Shown here piece by piece: positions 33,172 through 41,859 of a stretch of DNA of 45,997 nucleotides. The first letter of the stretch is position 1. Each line of letters starts with the position of its first letter. Below the pieces are notes generated by a model. The model saw only the letters and a program-made list of their open reading frames with translations. It had not been told where the DNA came from and searched no databases. The translations under genes and the position numbers were made by a program. The stretch covers positions 1-45,997 of the forward strand of contig JAEYXR010000010.1 in assembly GCA_023431215.1 (NCBI GenBank), in the 5' to 3' direction. This DNA is from Bacillota bacterium. Lineage in GTDB: Bacteria > Bacillota > Clostridia > Oscillospirales > Ruminococcaceae.

Positions 33172-34236
33172 CTACGCCAAGATTACCATCTTAATAACAC
33201 CGTCTTTACGGTTTACCATAACATCCAATGCTTCGTTATACTTTTCCAGGGGATAACAGTGAGTTACAATTATTTCTGAACTGATAACCCCTGCTGCCAA
33301 CATCTTAATAACCCGCTCCGAAACGTTGGGGTTTGCCCTGGAACCAAAAATTTTAATTTCATCCAACACTATTTTTGTCTGGGGATATAACGGGCATTTT
33401 TCATCATCATAAAAGCCGATAAGAGAAACCTTTCCGCCTTTTCTTACGCTCATAACACTTTGATAAGGTGTGATTGCTGCACCGGAACACTCCAAAACTT
33501 CATCTGCACCAACACCCTGTGTCATCTCTCTGATTCTTTCAATTGGATCCTCTTTTTCAAAGTCGATGATTTCATCCGCACCCAATTGTTTTGCAACCTC
33601 AAGTCTGTGTCCGCGTCCCACCATGATCACCTTATCGGCACCCATGTGCTTAGCAATTTGCATGGCACAAAGGCCTATTGGCCCCGGCCCAAAAACTGCT
33701 ACCGTTCCACCGGGGGTAATACCCACCAGTTCTATGCCATGGAGCGCTACGCCTGCAGTGTCTACCAATGTTGCAGCTTTGTAGCTAAGGCTATCTGGAA
33801 TTTTTTTTAATGCCTTGGGTGAGTAAACGTTATATTCTGCGTTGGCTCCGCGAACGGTAAAACCATAATGCCGATGCCCTGTCTCATCCTTACCATAGTT
33901 TAGGCACAGTGTATAATTGCCTTTCATGCAATTTTCACACTTGCCACACCCACAGTGGGCTTCACCGGCTACCCGGTCACCGGGTTTAAACTCAGTAACG
34001 CCTTCTCCAACCTCTACCACCTGTCCCGACCATTCATGACCCAGGGTAAAAGGAAAATAAGGCGGCCACTTGCTGCTGTGGTGACCATTGATAATTTCAG
34101 GGTCTGTACCGCATATGGCAATGGCCTTTATTTTGCAAAGTATCTCGCCATAACCCGGCCTGGGAATAGGCACTTCTGCAATCTCCAATTTGTTGTACTC
34201 AGTAAGCATGCATGCCTTCATGGTAGTCTGTTCCAT
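33172..34236 (-). CDS. Zinc-dependent medium-chain alcohol/polyol dehydrogenase
   Basis: This 354-residue NAD(P)-dependent dehydrogenase is of the sorbitol/threonine dehydrogenase type. Catalytic zinc ligands are Cys42 (AICGTDPE) and His67-Glu68 (LGHEWSG). The structural zinc cysteines are at 95 or 97, 100, 103 and 111. The Rossmann loop is AVFGPGPIGLCAMQIAKHMG. It most likely oxidises a hydroxyl of the imported sugar, polyol or acid, generating the keto or lactone form handled by the other enzymes. I chose the ATG at 34236 because GAGGAGGAGA precedes it. An earlier in-frame ATG would overlap the regulator gene. It is the first metabolic gene after the GntR regulator. Confidence 0.92.
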   Translation of the reverse strand: MEQTTMKACMLTEYNKLEIAEVPIPRPGYGEILCKIKAIAICGTDPEIINGHHSSKWPPYFPFTLGHEWSGQVVEVGEGVTEFKPGDRVAGEAHCGCGKCENCMKGNYTLCLNYGKDETGHRHYGFTVRGANAEYNVYSPKALKKIPDSLSYKAATLVDTAGVALHGIELVGITPGGTVAVFGPGPIGLCAMQIAKHMGADKVIMVGRGHRLEVAKQLGADEIIDFEKEDPIERIREMTQGVGADEVLECSGAAITPYQSVMSVRKGGKVSLIGFYDDEKCPLYPQTKIVLDEIKIFGSRANPNVSERVIKMLAAGVISSEIIVTHCYPLEKYNEALDVMVNRKDGVIKMVILA

Positions 34237-34267
34237 CTTTGTCTCCTCCTCATGCTGTTTGGAGCCT

Positions 34268-35092
34268 CTATACCTCAATGCTCTTTCTGCGGTTAGACCA
34301 GTGCCTTATGTCTGCCCTCAGTTTATTGGCCACGTTGTCCACATGCCCTCGCATGACTTTTTCCGCCATGTCCGGGTCACGGTTGCGTATAGCCTTGTAT
34401 ACCTTAATGTGATAATCGTGGCTTGTTATTTCATGCTGATAAATGGCCTCTGCCGTGGCAATGTTAGACTGTTTGCCTGTCTCTACACCATGAAAGATGA
34501 TATATTCACTCAGGCTGCCAGCATAAGTATTTTTTACCATCTGCATACACTCAATAAAATATTTGTTGTGGGATGCCTGTGCAAAAACAAGATGAACATC
34601 CATATCGCTTTTGGAAAAAAGCTCTGTATCTCCAAACCGGATTTCACAAAGCTTGATAATCCGCTCCATCTCGTCCAGTTGTGACGGAGATGCATGCAAA
34701 GCTGCCTGCCTAACCGCCTCCGGCTCAATTCCCCGCCGAAATTCCATAATTTCTAAAAAGTCTTGTGCATTAAGCAGTGCCGAGGGTGAAAAACAATCCA
34801 TGAATTCTACAACGTTATTTGCGCATATATAGTATCCGTCGCCCTGTCTGGGTTCTACCACCCCCAGTGCCGTCAGCTTGCTCAATGCGGTTCTTACCGT
34901 ACTCCGGCTCACTCCAAGCATTTGGGTAAGATGACTTTCTGAGGGCATTTTGTCCCCCTGACTATAGTTGCTCCTGGCAATCAGCTGTACCAGTCGATTA
35001 TAGGTTTCTTCGCTTAGATTTTGTTTCACTATCAGTTTTTCTTGCTGAAGCACTTTCTTCGCTCCCTTTTCAAGATTTGCACAATTATGCAT
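34268..35092 (-). CDS. GntR-family (FadR/FCD subfamily) transcription regulator
   Basis: This 274-residue regulator has an N-terminal winged helix (about 30-95: YSQGDKMPSESHLTQMLGVS, RSTVRTALSKLTALGVVEPR) and an all-helical C-terminal FCD ligand domain (about 110-250: EIMEFRRGIEPEAVRQAALH, HLVFAQASHN, HDYHIKVYKAIRNRD, EKVMRGHVDNV). The FCD histidine/aspartate set for metal and acid binding is visible. It is the first gene of the ABC operon, and its promoter carries repeats of the typical FadR-type operator (TTGTAnGACA). It is therefore probably an autoregulated repressor released by an intermediate of the pathway, most likely a sugar acid. Confidence 0.92.
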   Translation of the reverse strand: MHNCANLEKGAKKVLQQEKLIVKQNLSEETYNRLVQLIARSNYSQGDKMPSESHLTQMLGVSRSTVRTALSKLTALGVVEPRQGDGYYICANNVVEFMDCFSPSALLNAQDFLEIMEFRRGIEPEAVRQAALHASPSQLDEMERIIKLCEIRFGDTELFSKSDMDVHLVFAQASHNKYFIECMQMVKNTYAGSLSEYIIFHGVETGKQSNIATAEAIYQHEITSHDYHIKVYKAIRNRDPDMAEKVMRGHVDNVANKLRADIRHWSNRRKSIEV

Positions 35093-35115
35093 GGCTACTT
35101 ATCTTTATTGTTCAG

Positions 35116-35205
35116 TTGTCCTACAAGTAAATATTAGCATTTAGAATAATTTTTTTCAACATATCGAATTTTGTCTTGTGGTTTACACCAAAACCTGTCA
35201 TACAA
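35116..35205 (-). promoter_or_regulatory. Two GntR-type operator sites
   Basis: On the minus strand, TTGTAGGACAA (35116-35126) and TTGTATGACAG (35195-35205) share the core TTGTAnGACA in the same orientation, each within ACTTGTAnGACA. The first lies just downstream of the -10 box and the second upstream of the -35 box. This arrangement suits repression with looping or two bound dimers by the adjacent FadR-type regulator. Confidence 0.6.
35131..35159 (-). promoter_or_regulatory. Promoter of the GntR/ABC operon
   Basis: Read on the minus strand, TTGAAA (35154-35159) and TAATAT (35131-35136) are separated by exactly 17 bases, about 40 bases before the regulator's start codon. The operator TTGTAGGACAA overlaps the expected transcription start. 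Confidence 0.6.
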
Positions 35206-35534
35206 GTTGCTATTATTGCTCTTTTTTAAAAATTATGGCAAAGTAACTAAAAGTCAAAAAGACAAATTCATTATTTTACATAATCAAACGGTATAATAAA
35301 AAAACAAGCGCTGCCAACTTTAAGAAAAGTAAATTTAAGCTAAATTTTTTTACTTAAATTTTTGTAAACAATTCTAAATTTGATAGCCTCCTTTTATCTG
35401 ATTTTATAGGTTCTAAATTTATTGCCTGCGGCTGCATCATACTACTTTTTTATAATTTCAGGGTGCGTTCCCAACCAAATCAAGTTTTTTAAAACCAGAT
35501 TTTTTGTGTGCTGCGCAAGCTGTGTTAAAGAAAA

Positions 35535-35561
35535 AAAACGACACCAAACGGTGTCGTTTTT
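35535..35561. terminator. Terminator downstream of carB-dapF
   Basis: AAAACGACACC (35535-35545) pairs perfectly with GGTGTCGTTTT around an AAAC loop, with long A and T runs on both flanks. It ends about 18 bases beyond the carB stop codon on the minus strand, so it ends the arginine/carbamoyl-phosphate operon. Confidence 0.9.
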
Positions 35562-35578
35562 CTTTGTATTCAGCCGCA

Positions 35579-38500
35579 TTAGTACTCTGTTATTCCCTCA
35601 TAAACCAAAACTGCATCACCGGTAAGGATAACCACATCATCGGTGTAATTGACAACAAGGTCTCCCCCCTTTACTTTCACAGTAATATCTACACCCTTTT
35701 GACATAATCCATTTTCCACAGCTGCTACAACCGCTGCACAGGCACCTGTACCGCAGGCAGAGGTTTCTCCGTTGCCGCGCTCATATACCCGCATTTTGAT
35801 GGTGGTTTTGTTTACCACCCGGATAAACTCGGTATTGGTGCGCTCCGGGAAGATATCTGCGTTTTCAAACTGAGGGCCGATGTTTGCCACGTCAAAGGTG
35901 TCTACCCTGTCGCAAAATACCACGCAATGGGGGTTTCCCATATTGACACAGGTGATTTGATAGGGCTTGCCGCCGATGGTAACCGGATAATCCACCAGCT
36001 TGGGTGCATCAATTGTGGTGGGAATCAGCTTTGAATCCAGCACTGCCTTCCCAATCTGTACAGAAACCTGTGTCACCTTGCCGTCTCTGGTATAAAGCTT
36101 CAGCTCTTTAAGTCCGCTTGCTGTTTCTATGGTAAGCTTGTCTTTTTTGGCAATCTCATTATCATAAAGGTACTTGCCCACGGCGCGGATGCAGTTTCCC
36201 GCCATTTTGGCCTGGGAGCCATCCCGGTTAAAGATGCGCATTTTGGCATCTGCCACTGCTGAACGCTCTATGAGCACAAGACCATAGCCGCCGATGCCCT
36301 TGCTGCGGTCACATAAGCTCACACACAGTGACTCGGGGCACTCAATGGCTCCTTCAAAGTTCTCCACAAAGATATAGTCATCCCCTGTGGCGTGCATTTT
36401 GGCAAAATGAAGCTTGTGGCGGCTGCTGCGCAGGTGATTGATGTCAACAAGCTCGGTATTCTGCTGGGTGTAACGGCTGGCAATGCTGTCTGCCAGGGCA
36501 TTGGCAGTGTCCAGCGAGGTCAGACAGGGAATGTTCAGCTGCAATGCCTTTTTGTGCAGAGCAATGTAATCATTCACCGTGGCATCCATTAGTGCTCCCG
36601 TATAGATAATATAACTGATTTCGCCGTCTTCAAGCAGCTGAAACACCCGGCGGCTTTTAAAAATTTGGTCTACATTGACAACATCTATGCCCAAAGCCTC
36701 AATGGACTGGGCAGTTTCAGGCGTAGCATAGAGCTGGAATCCCAAATCATCCAGCTTTTTGGCAAGGCCCACAATCTCCAGCTGGTCGTGGGTATCCACG
36801 CTGAGCAGCGCACCAACCTTGTTGTCTCCAAAGGATGACTTTAAAGTCATGCCTGCTGCGGTCAGCCCTTTAAAGAGGGCCTCCTCTATGGTCTTTCCAA
36901 TGCCCAGTACCTCGCCGGTAGATTTCATTTCCGGCCCAAGGTAGGAGTTGACATCCCGCAGTTTTTCAAAGGAGAACACCGGCACCTTTACCGCAAAATA
37001 GGGCGGTATGGAGGCAAGACCGGTGCCATAGCCAAGGGATACAAGAGTCTTGCCCACCATTACCTGCGCCGCCAGATCCACCATGGGCACGCCCGTTATC
37101 TTGCTGATATAGGGCACTGTACGGGAGGCTCTGGGGTTTACCTCAATGACATACAGCTCATTGTGATAAATGAGATACTGGATGTTCACCAATCCCTTGG
37201 TACCAAGGGCCAGCGCCAGCCGGGTAGAACTTTGCACCACAGTATCCATCATTTTGTCGTTTAAGCTATAAGGGGGGTATACGGTAATGGAATCGCCGGA
37301 GTGAACGCCTGCCCGCTCAATGTGCTGCATGACACCGGGAATCAGTACATCTGTGCCGTCGGAGATGACATCCACCTCAATCTCGGTTCCGGACATATAT
37401 TTATCCACCAGTACAGGGTTATCGATGCCCTGCGCCAAAATGCGCTCCATGTAAAGCTTTGTCTCACTGTCGCTATGGACAATCTGCATGTTCTGTCCGC
37501 CAATAGCGTAGGAAGGGCGCAGCAGTACCGGATATTCCAGTAGATGAGCAGCTTCTATGGCCTGCTGCAGCGTGCTGACACCCATGCCTCTGGGGCGCTT
37601 AATGTCAAACTGCTCCAGCAGATTGTCAAAACGCTCGCGGTCCTCGGCAATGTCGATGCCCTCGGCGGAGGTGCCCAAAATAGCAATGCCCTGCCGATCT
37701 AAAAACTGCGTCAGCTTAATAGCCGTCTGACCGCCAAAAGCCACCACCACACCCACCGGCTTTTCTATCCGGATGATGTTCATTACATCCTCGTCGGTGA
37801 GGGGCTCAAAGTAAAGCCTGTCGGCGGTGTCGTAGTCGGTGGAGACCGTCTCCGGATTGTTGTTGATGATGACCACGTCATACCCAAGCTTTTTCAGCGT
37901 CCAAACACAGTGGACAGAGGAATAGTCAAATTCAATGCCCTGCCCGATGCGGATGGGGCCGGAACCAAGGACGATAATCACCGGTTTACCCGATTTGGGA
38001 AAGCTACGCGCCTCACAAAAGCTGCCTGTGGCAGAATAAAAATAGGGCGTTACCGCGTCAAATTCGGCAGCGCAGGTATCCACCATTTTATAGCAGGGGG
38101 CAGCGACAGGCAGGTCTTTACAACCGCTCAGGCGTTTGAGTGCCTTGTCGGTGTAGCCCAGCTCCTTGCCCTTTTGATATAGCTCTTGGGTAATACCAGC
38201 TTTTAGCTGCGCTTCAAAGTTGCAAAGCTTTTTAAGCTTATGTAAAAAGAAACGGTCGATGCGGGTAATCTCAAAGATGGTGTCGATAGAAACACCCAGC
38301 CCCAAAGCCTCAAAGATGGTAAACAGCCGCCTGTCGTCGGCATGGTGCAGGCGGGTGAGAATGTCCTCGCCGCTGATGGGCGGGGCACTGAGGGTATCCA
38401 GCGAAAGTTCCGCACCCCGCACAGCCTTCATCAGCGCCATTTCAAAGCTGGGGGCTATGGACATTACCTCACCGGTAGCTTTCATCTGAGTACCCAAAAT

Positions 38501-39610
38501 ACGGGAAGCCCCCACAAACTTATCAAAGGGCCACTTGGGCAGCTTTACCACCACATAGTCCAGTGCAGGCTCAAAGCAGGCGCAGGTTTTACCGGTGATG
38601 TCGTTGGTGATTTCGTCCAGTGTGTAGCCAAGGGAAATTATTTTGGTGATTTTGGCAATGGGGTAACCGGTTGCTTTGGATGCCAGCGCCGAAGAGCGGG
38701 ACACACGGGGGTTTACTTCAATGACGGCATACTCAAAGCTTTGGGGGTTTAGGGCAAACTGGCAGTTGCAGCCACCCACAATGCCCAGTGCGGTAATGAT
38801 GTTAAGAGAGGCACTGCGGAGCATCTGATATTCCTTGTCCGACAGGGTAAGGGCAGGGGCAACCACAATGCTGTCACCGGTATGGATGCCCACAGGGTCA
38901 AAGTTTTCCATGCTACAAACGGCAATGACATTGCCCACAGAATCCCGCATGGTCTCAAACTCAATTTCTTTCCAGCCAAAGATATAGCGCTCCACTAATA
39001 TTTGAGAGATGGGGGAAGCATCTAATCCCCCTTTGGCAATGGTGCACAGCTCTTCCTCATCGTTAGCTACACCGCCACCAGCCCCCCCAAGGGTAAAGGC
39101 GGGGCGCACAATCACCGGATAACCGATGCTTTGGGCAATGGCAAGGGCAGTGTTCAAATCATTGGCAATATCAGAAGGAATGGTTGGCTCGCCAATCTCC
39201 TCCATGGTGTCCTTAAACAGTTGCCTATCCTCTGCCTTGTCAATGGCTTCGGCATTGGTGCCGATGAGACGCACATTGTGCTTCTGTAAAAAGCCCTCTT
39301 TGTTTAGTTGCATGGCAATGGTCAGTCCTGTTTGACCGCCTAAGCCAGCCAGCAGGCTATCCGGCTTTTCTTTTAGGATAATACGCTTGATGGTTTCGGC
39401 GTTGAGAGGTTCCAGATAAATTTCGTCTGCTAGAGCCTTGTCGGTCATAATGGTGGCGGGGTTGGAGTTTACCAGAACCACATTAACCCCTGCTTCCTTT
39501 AGAACACGGCAGGCCTGTGCCCCGGCGTAGTCAAATTCCGCAGCCTGACCAATGACAATGGGGCCCGAGCCAATGACCATCACCTTTTGGATTGCTGTGT
39601 TCAACGGCAT
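35579..39610 (-). CDS. carB: Carbamoyl-phosphate synthase large subunit fused to a diaminopimelate epimerase domain
   Basis: Residues 1 to about 1050 are a complete CarB: VMVIGSGPIVIGQAAEFDYAG, a first ATP-grasp domain, a central oligomerisation region, a repeated IVLGSGPIRIGQGIEFDY and second ATP-grasp domain, then the allosteric MGS domain. Residues about 1066-1343 are a full DapF: KMHATGDDYIFVENF, GIGGYGLVLIE, IFNRDGSQAKMAGNCIRAV, MGNPHCVVF, ERTNTEFIRVV and YERGNGETSACGTGAC. No stop or frameshift separates them. CarB makes carbamoyl phosphate for arginine and pyrimidines, while DapF epimerises LL- to meso-diaminopimelate. DapF's second catalytic cysteine (Cys1286) is present. The first is replaced by Ala1137, with Cys1140 three residues later. 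It overlaps carA by 10 bases. Confidence 0.93.
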   Translation of the reverse strand: MPLNTAIQKVMVIGSGPIVIGQAAEFDYAGAQACRVLKEAGVNVVLVNSNPATIMTDKALADEIYLEPLNAETIKRIILKEKPDSLLAGLGGQTGLTIAMQLNKEGFLQKHNVRLIGTNAEAIDKAEDRQLFKDTMEEIGEPTIPSDIANDLNTALAIAQSIGYPVIVRPAFTLGGAGGGVANDEEELCTIAKGGLDASPISQILVERYIFGWKEIEFETMRDSVGNVIAVCSMENFDPVGIHTGDSIVVAPALTLSDKEYQMLRSASLNIITALGIVGGCNCQFALNPQSFEYAVIEVNPRVSRSSALASKATGYPIAKITKIISLGYTLDEITNDITGKTCACFEPALDYVVVKLPKWPFDKFVGASRILGTQMKATGEVMSIAPSFEMALMKAVRGAELSLDTLSAPPISGEDILTRLHHADDRRLFTIFEALGLGVSIDTIFEITRIDRFFLHKLKKLCNFEAQLKAGITQELYQKGKELGYTDKALKRLSGCKDLPVAAPCYKMVDTCAAEFDAVTPYFYSATGSFCEARSFPKSGKPVIIVLGSGPIRIGQGIEFDYSSVHCVWTLKKLGYDVVIINNNPETVSTDYDTADRLYFEPLTDEDVMNIIRIEKPVGVVVAFGGQTAIKLTQFLDRQGIAILGTSAEGIDIAEDRERFDNLLEQFDIKRPRGMGVSTLQQAIEAAHLLEYPVLLRPSYAIGGQNMQIVHSDSETKLYMERILAQGIDNPVLVDKYMSGTEIEVDVISDGTDVLIPGVMQHIERAGVHSGDSITVYPPYSLNDKMMDTVVQSSTRLALALGTKGLVNIQYLIYHNELYVIEVNPRASRTVPYISKITGVPMVDLAAQVMVGKTLVSLGYGTGLASIPPYFAVKVPVFSFEKLRDVNSYLGPEMKSTGEVLGIGKTIEEALFKGLTAAGMTLKSSFGDNKVGALLSVDTHDQLEIVGLAKKLDDLGFQLYATPETAQSIEALGIDVVNVDQIFKSRRVFQLLEDGEISYIIYTGALMDATVNDYIALHKKALQLNIPCLTSLDTANALADSIASRYTQQNTELVDINHLRSSRHKLHFAKMHATGDDYIFVENFEGAIECPESLCVSLCDRSKGIGGYGLVLIERSAVADAKMRIFNRDGSQAKMAGNCIRAVGKYLYDNEIAKKDKLTIETASGLKELKLYTRDGKVTQVSVQIGKAVLDSKLIPTTIDAPKLVDYPVTIGGKPYQITCVNMGNPHCVVFCDRVDTFDVANIGPQFENADIFPERTNTEFIRVVNKTTIKMRVYERGNGETSACGTGACAAVVAAVENGLCQKGVDITVKVKGGDLVVNYTDDVVILTGDAVLVYEGITEY

Positions 39611-40671
39611 TGATTGTTTCCTCCCATCATAGCGATAAACTGATCAAATAAAAAAGCGGTATCCTGAGGGCCGGAGCAGGCTTCGGGGTGAAACTGCACC
39701 GAAAACGCCTGTAAATCAGGGTAATCAATTCCCTCACAGGTTTGGTCGTTGGCGTTGACAAAGCTGAGCGTGCCCACCTTGATGCTGTCGCTTTCCACTG
39801 CGTAACCGTGGTTTTGGCTGGTGATGTAAGTGCGACTGCTGCACAATTCCTTGACCGGCTGGTTTGCTCCGCGATGGCCGTATTTTAGCTTTTCGGTGGT
39901 GGCTCCGTTTGCTAAAGCTAGTAGTTGGTGTCCAAGACAAATGCCAAAGATGGGCTTTTGCCCCAGCAGCTTTTTAATGACCCCAATCTGAAAGAGATTC
40001 TCGGCGGGGTCGCCGGGGCCGTTAGAGAGCATAATGCCGTCCGGGTCAAGCTTTGTTATCTCCTCCGCCGTGGCAAAGGCTCCCAGCACAGTAACCTGAC
40101 ATCCCCGCTTTTGTAGCTCACGGACAATGTTGTGCTTGGCGCCATAATCCAGCAGTACCACTCTGTACTTTTGCTTCCCTGCCGCTTCATAGGTGCTGGG
40201 GCTGGAGGTAGTAACATTTTTGAGGGCGTCTGTAACAGCATAGCTCTTAACATAGGCAAGGTCTGGTGGCACTTCCTTACAGATGGTGGCATTCATCACG
40301 CCATGTTCCCGAATGATTTTTGTCAGAGCACGGGTATCCACCCCATAGATACCGGGCACACCCTTTTGCTTTAAAAAAGTATCCAAATTCATTTGACACC
40401 GAAAGTTAGAGGGTGTGTCGCACCACTGGCGCACCACATAGCCTTTCACCCAACATTCTCCCTCAAAGTCCTGGGGAATGATGCCATAGTTGCCCACCAT
40501 GGGAAAGGTCTGCATGACAATTTGTCCGTAGTAGCTGGGGTCTGTCAGCGTTTCGATATAACCGCACATCCCGGTGGTAAAAACCAGCTCTCCCACACAG
40601 TCAATCTCTGCGCCAAAGCTATAGCCCTCAAAAACGGTGGAATCCTCCAAAATCAGATAAGCTTTGTTCAT
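39601..40671 (-). CDS. carA: Carbamoyl-phosphate synthase small (glutaminase) subunit
   Basis: This 356-residue glutamine amidotransferase subunit supplies ammonia to CarB. The N-terminal CarA-specific domain shows GELVFTTGMCGYIETLTDPS and GIYGVDTRALTKIIREHGVM. The C-terminal class I glutaminase has LSNGPGDPAEN, the nucleophile cysteine in GICLGHQLLALA and the catalytic FHPEACSGPQD. The gene lies 191 bases after argF in transcription order, across a hairpin, and overlaps carB. This pair probably serves the arginine pathway, being in the arg cluster. Confidence 0.95.
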   Translation of the reverse strand: MNKAYLILEDSTVFEGYSFGAEIDCVGELVFTTGMCGYIETLTDPSYYGQIVMQTFPMVGNYGIIPQDFEGECWVKGYVVRQWCDTPSNFRCQMNLDTFLKQKGVPGIYGVDTRALTKIIREHGVMNATICKEVPPDLAYVKSYAVTDALKNVTTSSPSTYEAAGKQKYRVVLLDYGAKHNIVRELQKRGCQVTVLGAFATAEEITKLDPDGIMLSNGPGDPAENLFQIGVIKKLLGQKPIFGICLGHQLLALANGATTEKLKYGHRGANQPVKELCSSRTYITSQNHGYAVESDSIKVGTLSFVNANDQTCEGIDYPDLQAFSVQFHPEACSGPQDTAFLFDQFIAMMGGNNQCR

Positions 40672-40710
40672 CGTCTGTTTGCTCCAATCTGCTTTGTATC
40701 AAAAGCCAAA

Positions 40711-40741
40711 CCCCTGCCAAAAAGCTGTGTTGTGGCAGGGG
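40711..40741 (-). terminator. Hairpin between argF and carA
   Basis: CCCCTGCCA (40711-40719) pairs perfectly with TGGCAGGGG (40733-40741). On the minus strand it is followed by TTTGGCTTTTG, so it may weaken transcription from argF into carAB. It sits about 40 bases before the carA start. Confidence 0.5.
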
Positions 40742-40862
40742 CATTTTGTTTATCATACTATTCTTCCATTAAACTCTTTCATCAAAACTACCGTGCATAA
40801 CACGTCAGTGTGTCTTGTACGGAACTCTATGTGCCAATGGCTATCAAGCTTTTGATAGGATA

Positions 40863-41846
40863 CTAGCATAAGGTGGCTGCCATTACCGCTTTGATGGTAT
40901 GCATTCTGTTTTCTGCCTGCTGGAACACAATGGACTGTACGCTTTCAAACACCTCGTCCGAAACCTCCATGGCGTCTCTGCCGAATTTTTCGCCCATTTC
41001 CTTACCAATGGCGGTTTTGAGGTCGTGGAAGGCGGGCAGACAGTGCATAAACACTGCATTTTCACCTGCGTTTTTCATCACAGCGGTGCTGACCTGATAG
41101 GGCGAAAGCTCGCGAATGCGCTCCTCCCACACTTCGGTGGGTTCGCCCATAGATACCCACACATCAGTGTAGATGACATCTGCACCTTTGGTGGCTTCCA
41201 TGGGGTCTTCGCAAAAATCCAGCACTGCGCCGGTGATTTTGGCAATCTCCCCGCACTGGCTGATGAGCTTTTGGTCAGGAAAGTATTTTTTGGGTGCGCA
41301 GGCGGTAAAGTTCATACCCATTTTGGCACAGCCCACCATCAGCGAGTTGCCCATGTTATATCGGGCATCCCCCATATACACAAGCTTTATTCCCTTTAAG
41401 GTGCCAAACTTCTCCAGGATAGTCATAAAATCTGCAAGAATTTGGGTGGGGTGAAACTCGTTGGTGAGGCCGTTCCAAACCGGCTTGCCTGCATAGGCCG
41501 ACAGCTCTTCTACAATTGCCTGGTCAAAGCCGCGGTATTCAATGCCGTCATAGATGCTGCCCAACACCCGGGCGGTATCGGCAATGCTCTCTTTTTTACC
41601 AATTTGGCTTGCCACGGGATCAAGGTAGGTTACATGCATCCCCAAATCGTAGGCGGCAACCTCAAAGCTACAGCGGGTGCGGGTGCTGGTTTTTTCAAAA
41701 ATAAGGGCAATATTTTTGCCCTTGCAATGCTCATGGACTATTCCGGCCTTTTTCTTCTCTTTAAAACCCAGCGCCATGTCAATCAGCGCGGCAATCTCCT
41801 CCGGGGTAAAATCCAGCAGCTTTAAAAAGCTTTTTCCTTTCAGCAT
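40863..41846 (-). CDS. argF: Ornithine carbamoyltransferase
   Basis: This 327-residue anabolic-type transcarbamylase makes citrulline from ornithine and carbamoyl phosphate. The carbamoyl-phosphate site FEKTSTRTRCSFEVA, the NEFHPTQILADFMT loop, MGDARYNMGNSLM, the ornithine-side DVWVSMGE and the HCLPAFHD catalytic loop are all intact. Cytoplasmic. It is the fifth gene of the arginine run, 13 bases after argD, and its carbamoyl-phosphate donor enzyme is encoded next by carAB. Confidence 0.96.
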   Translation of the reverse strand: MLKGKSFLKLLDFTPEEIAALIDMALGFKEKKKAGIVHEHCKGKNIALIFEKTSTRTRCSFEVAAYDLGMHVTYLDPVASQIGKKESIADTARVLGSIYDGIEYRGFDQAIVEELSAYAGKPVWNGLTNEFHPTQILADFMTILEKFGTLKGIKLVYMGDARYNMGNSLMVGCAKMGMNFTACAPKKYFPDQKLISQCGEIAKITGAVLDFCEDPMEATKGADVIYTDVWVSMGEPTEVWEERIRELSPYQVSTAVMKNAGENAVFMHCLPAFHDLKTAIGKEMGEKFGRDAMEVSDEVFESVQSIVFQQAENRMHTIKAVMAATLC

Positions 41847-41859
41847 GTGTGCACCTCTT

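Larger units (their letters stand above)
35093..35578. other. Intergenic region between the GntR regulator and carB
   Basis: These 486 AT-rich bases hold the promoter and operators of the GntR operon (35116-35205), another palindrome TGGTTTACACCA (35179-35190), and the carB terminator at the far side (35535-35561). The remaining approximately 330 bases (35206-35534) show no gene, no RNA I recognise and no strong structure. The one short open frame there is a low-quality, cysteine- and phenylalanine-rich product without a ribosome site. Confidence 0.5.

Noticed and set aside
35422..35625. Short plus-strand open frame beside the carB terminator
   Set aside because: It overlaps the terminator hairpin and the end of carB and encodes nothing recognisable.
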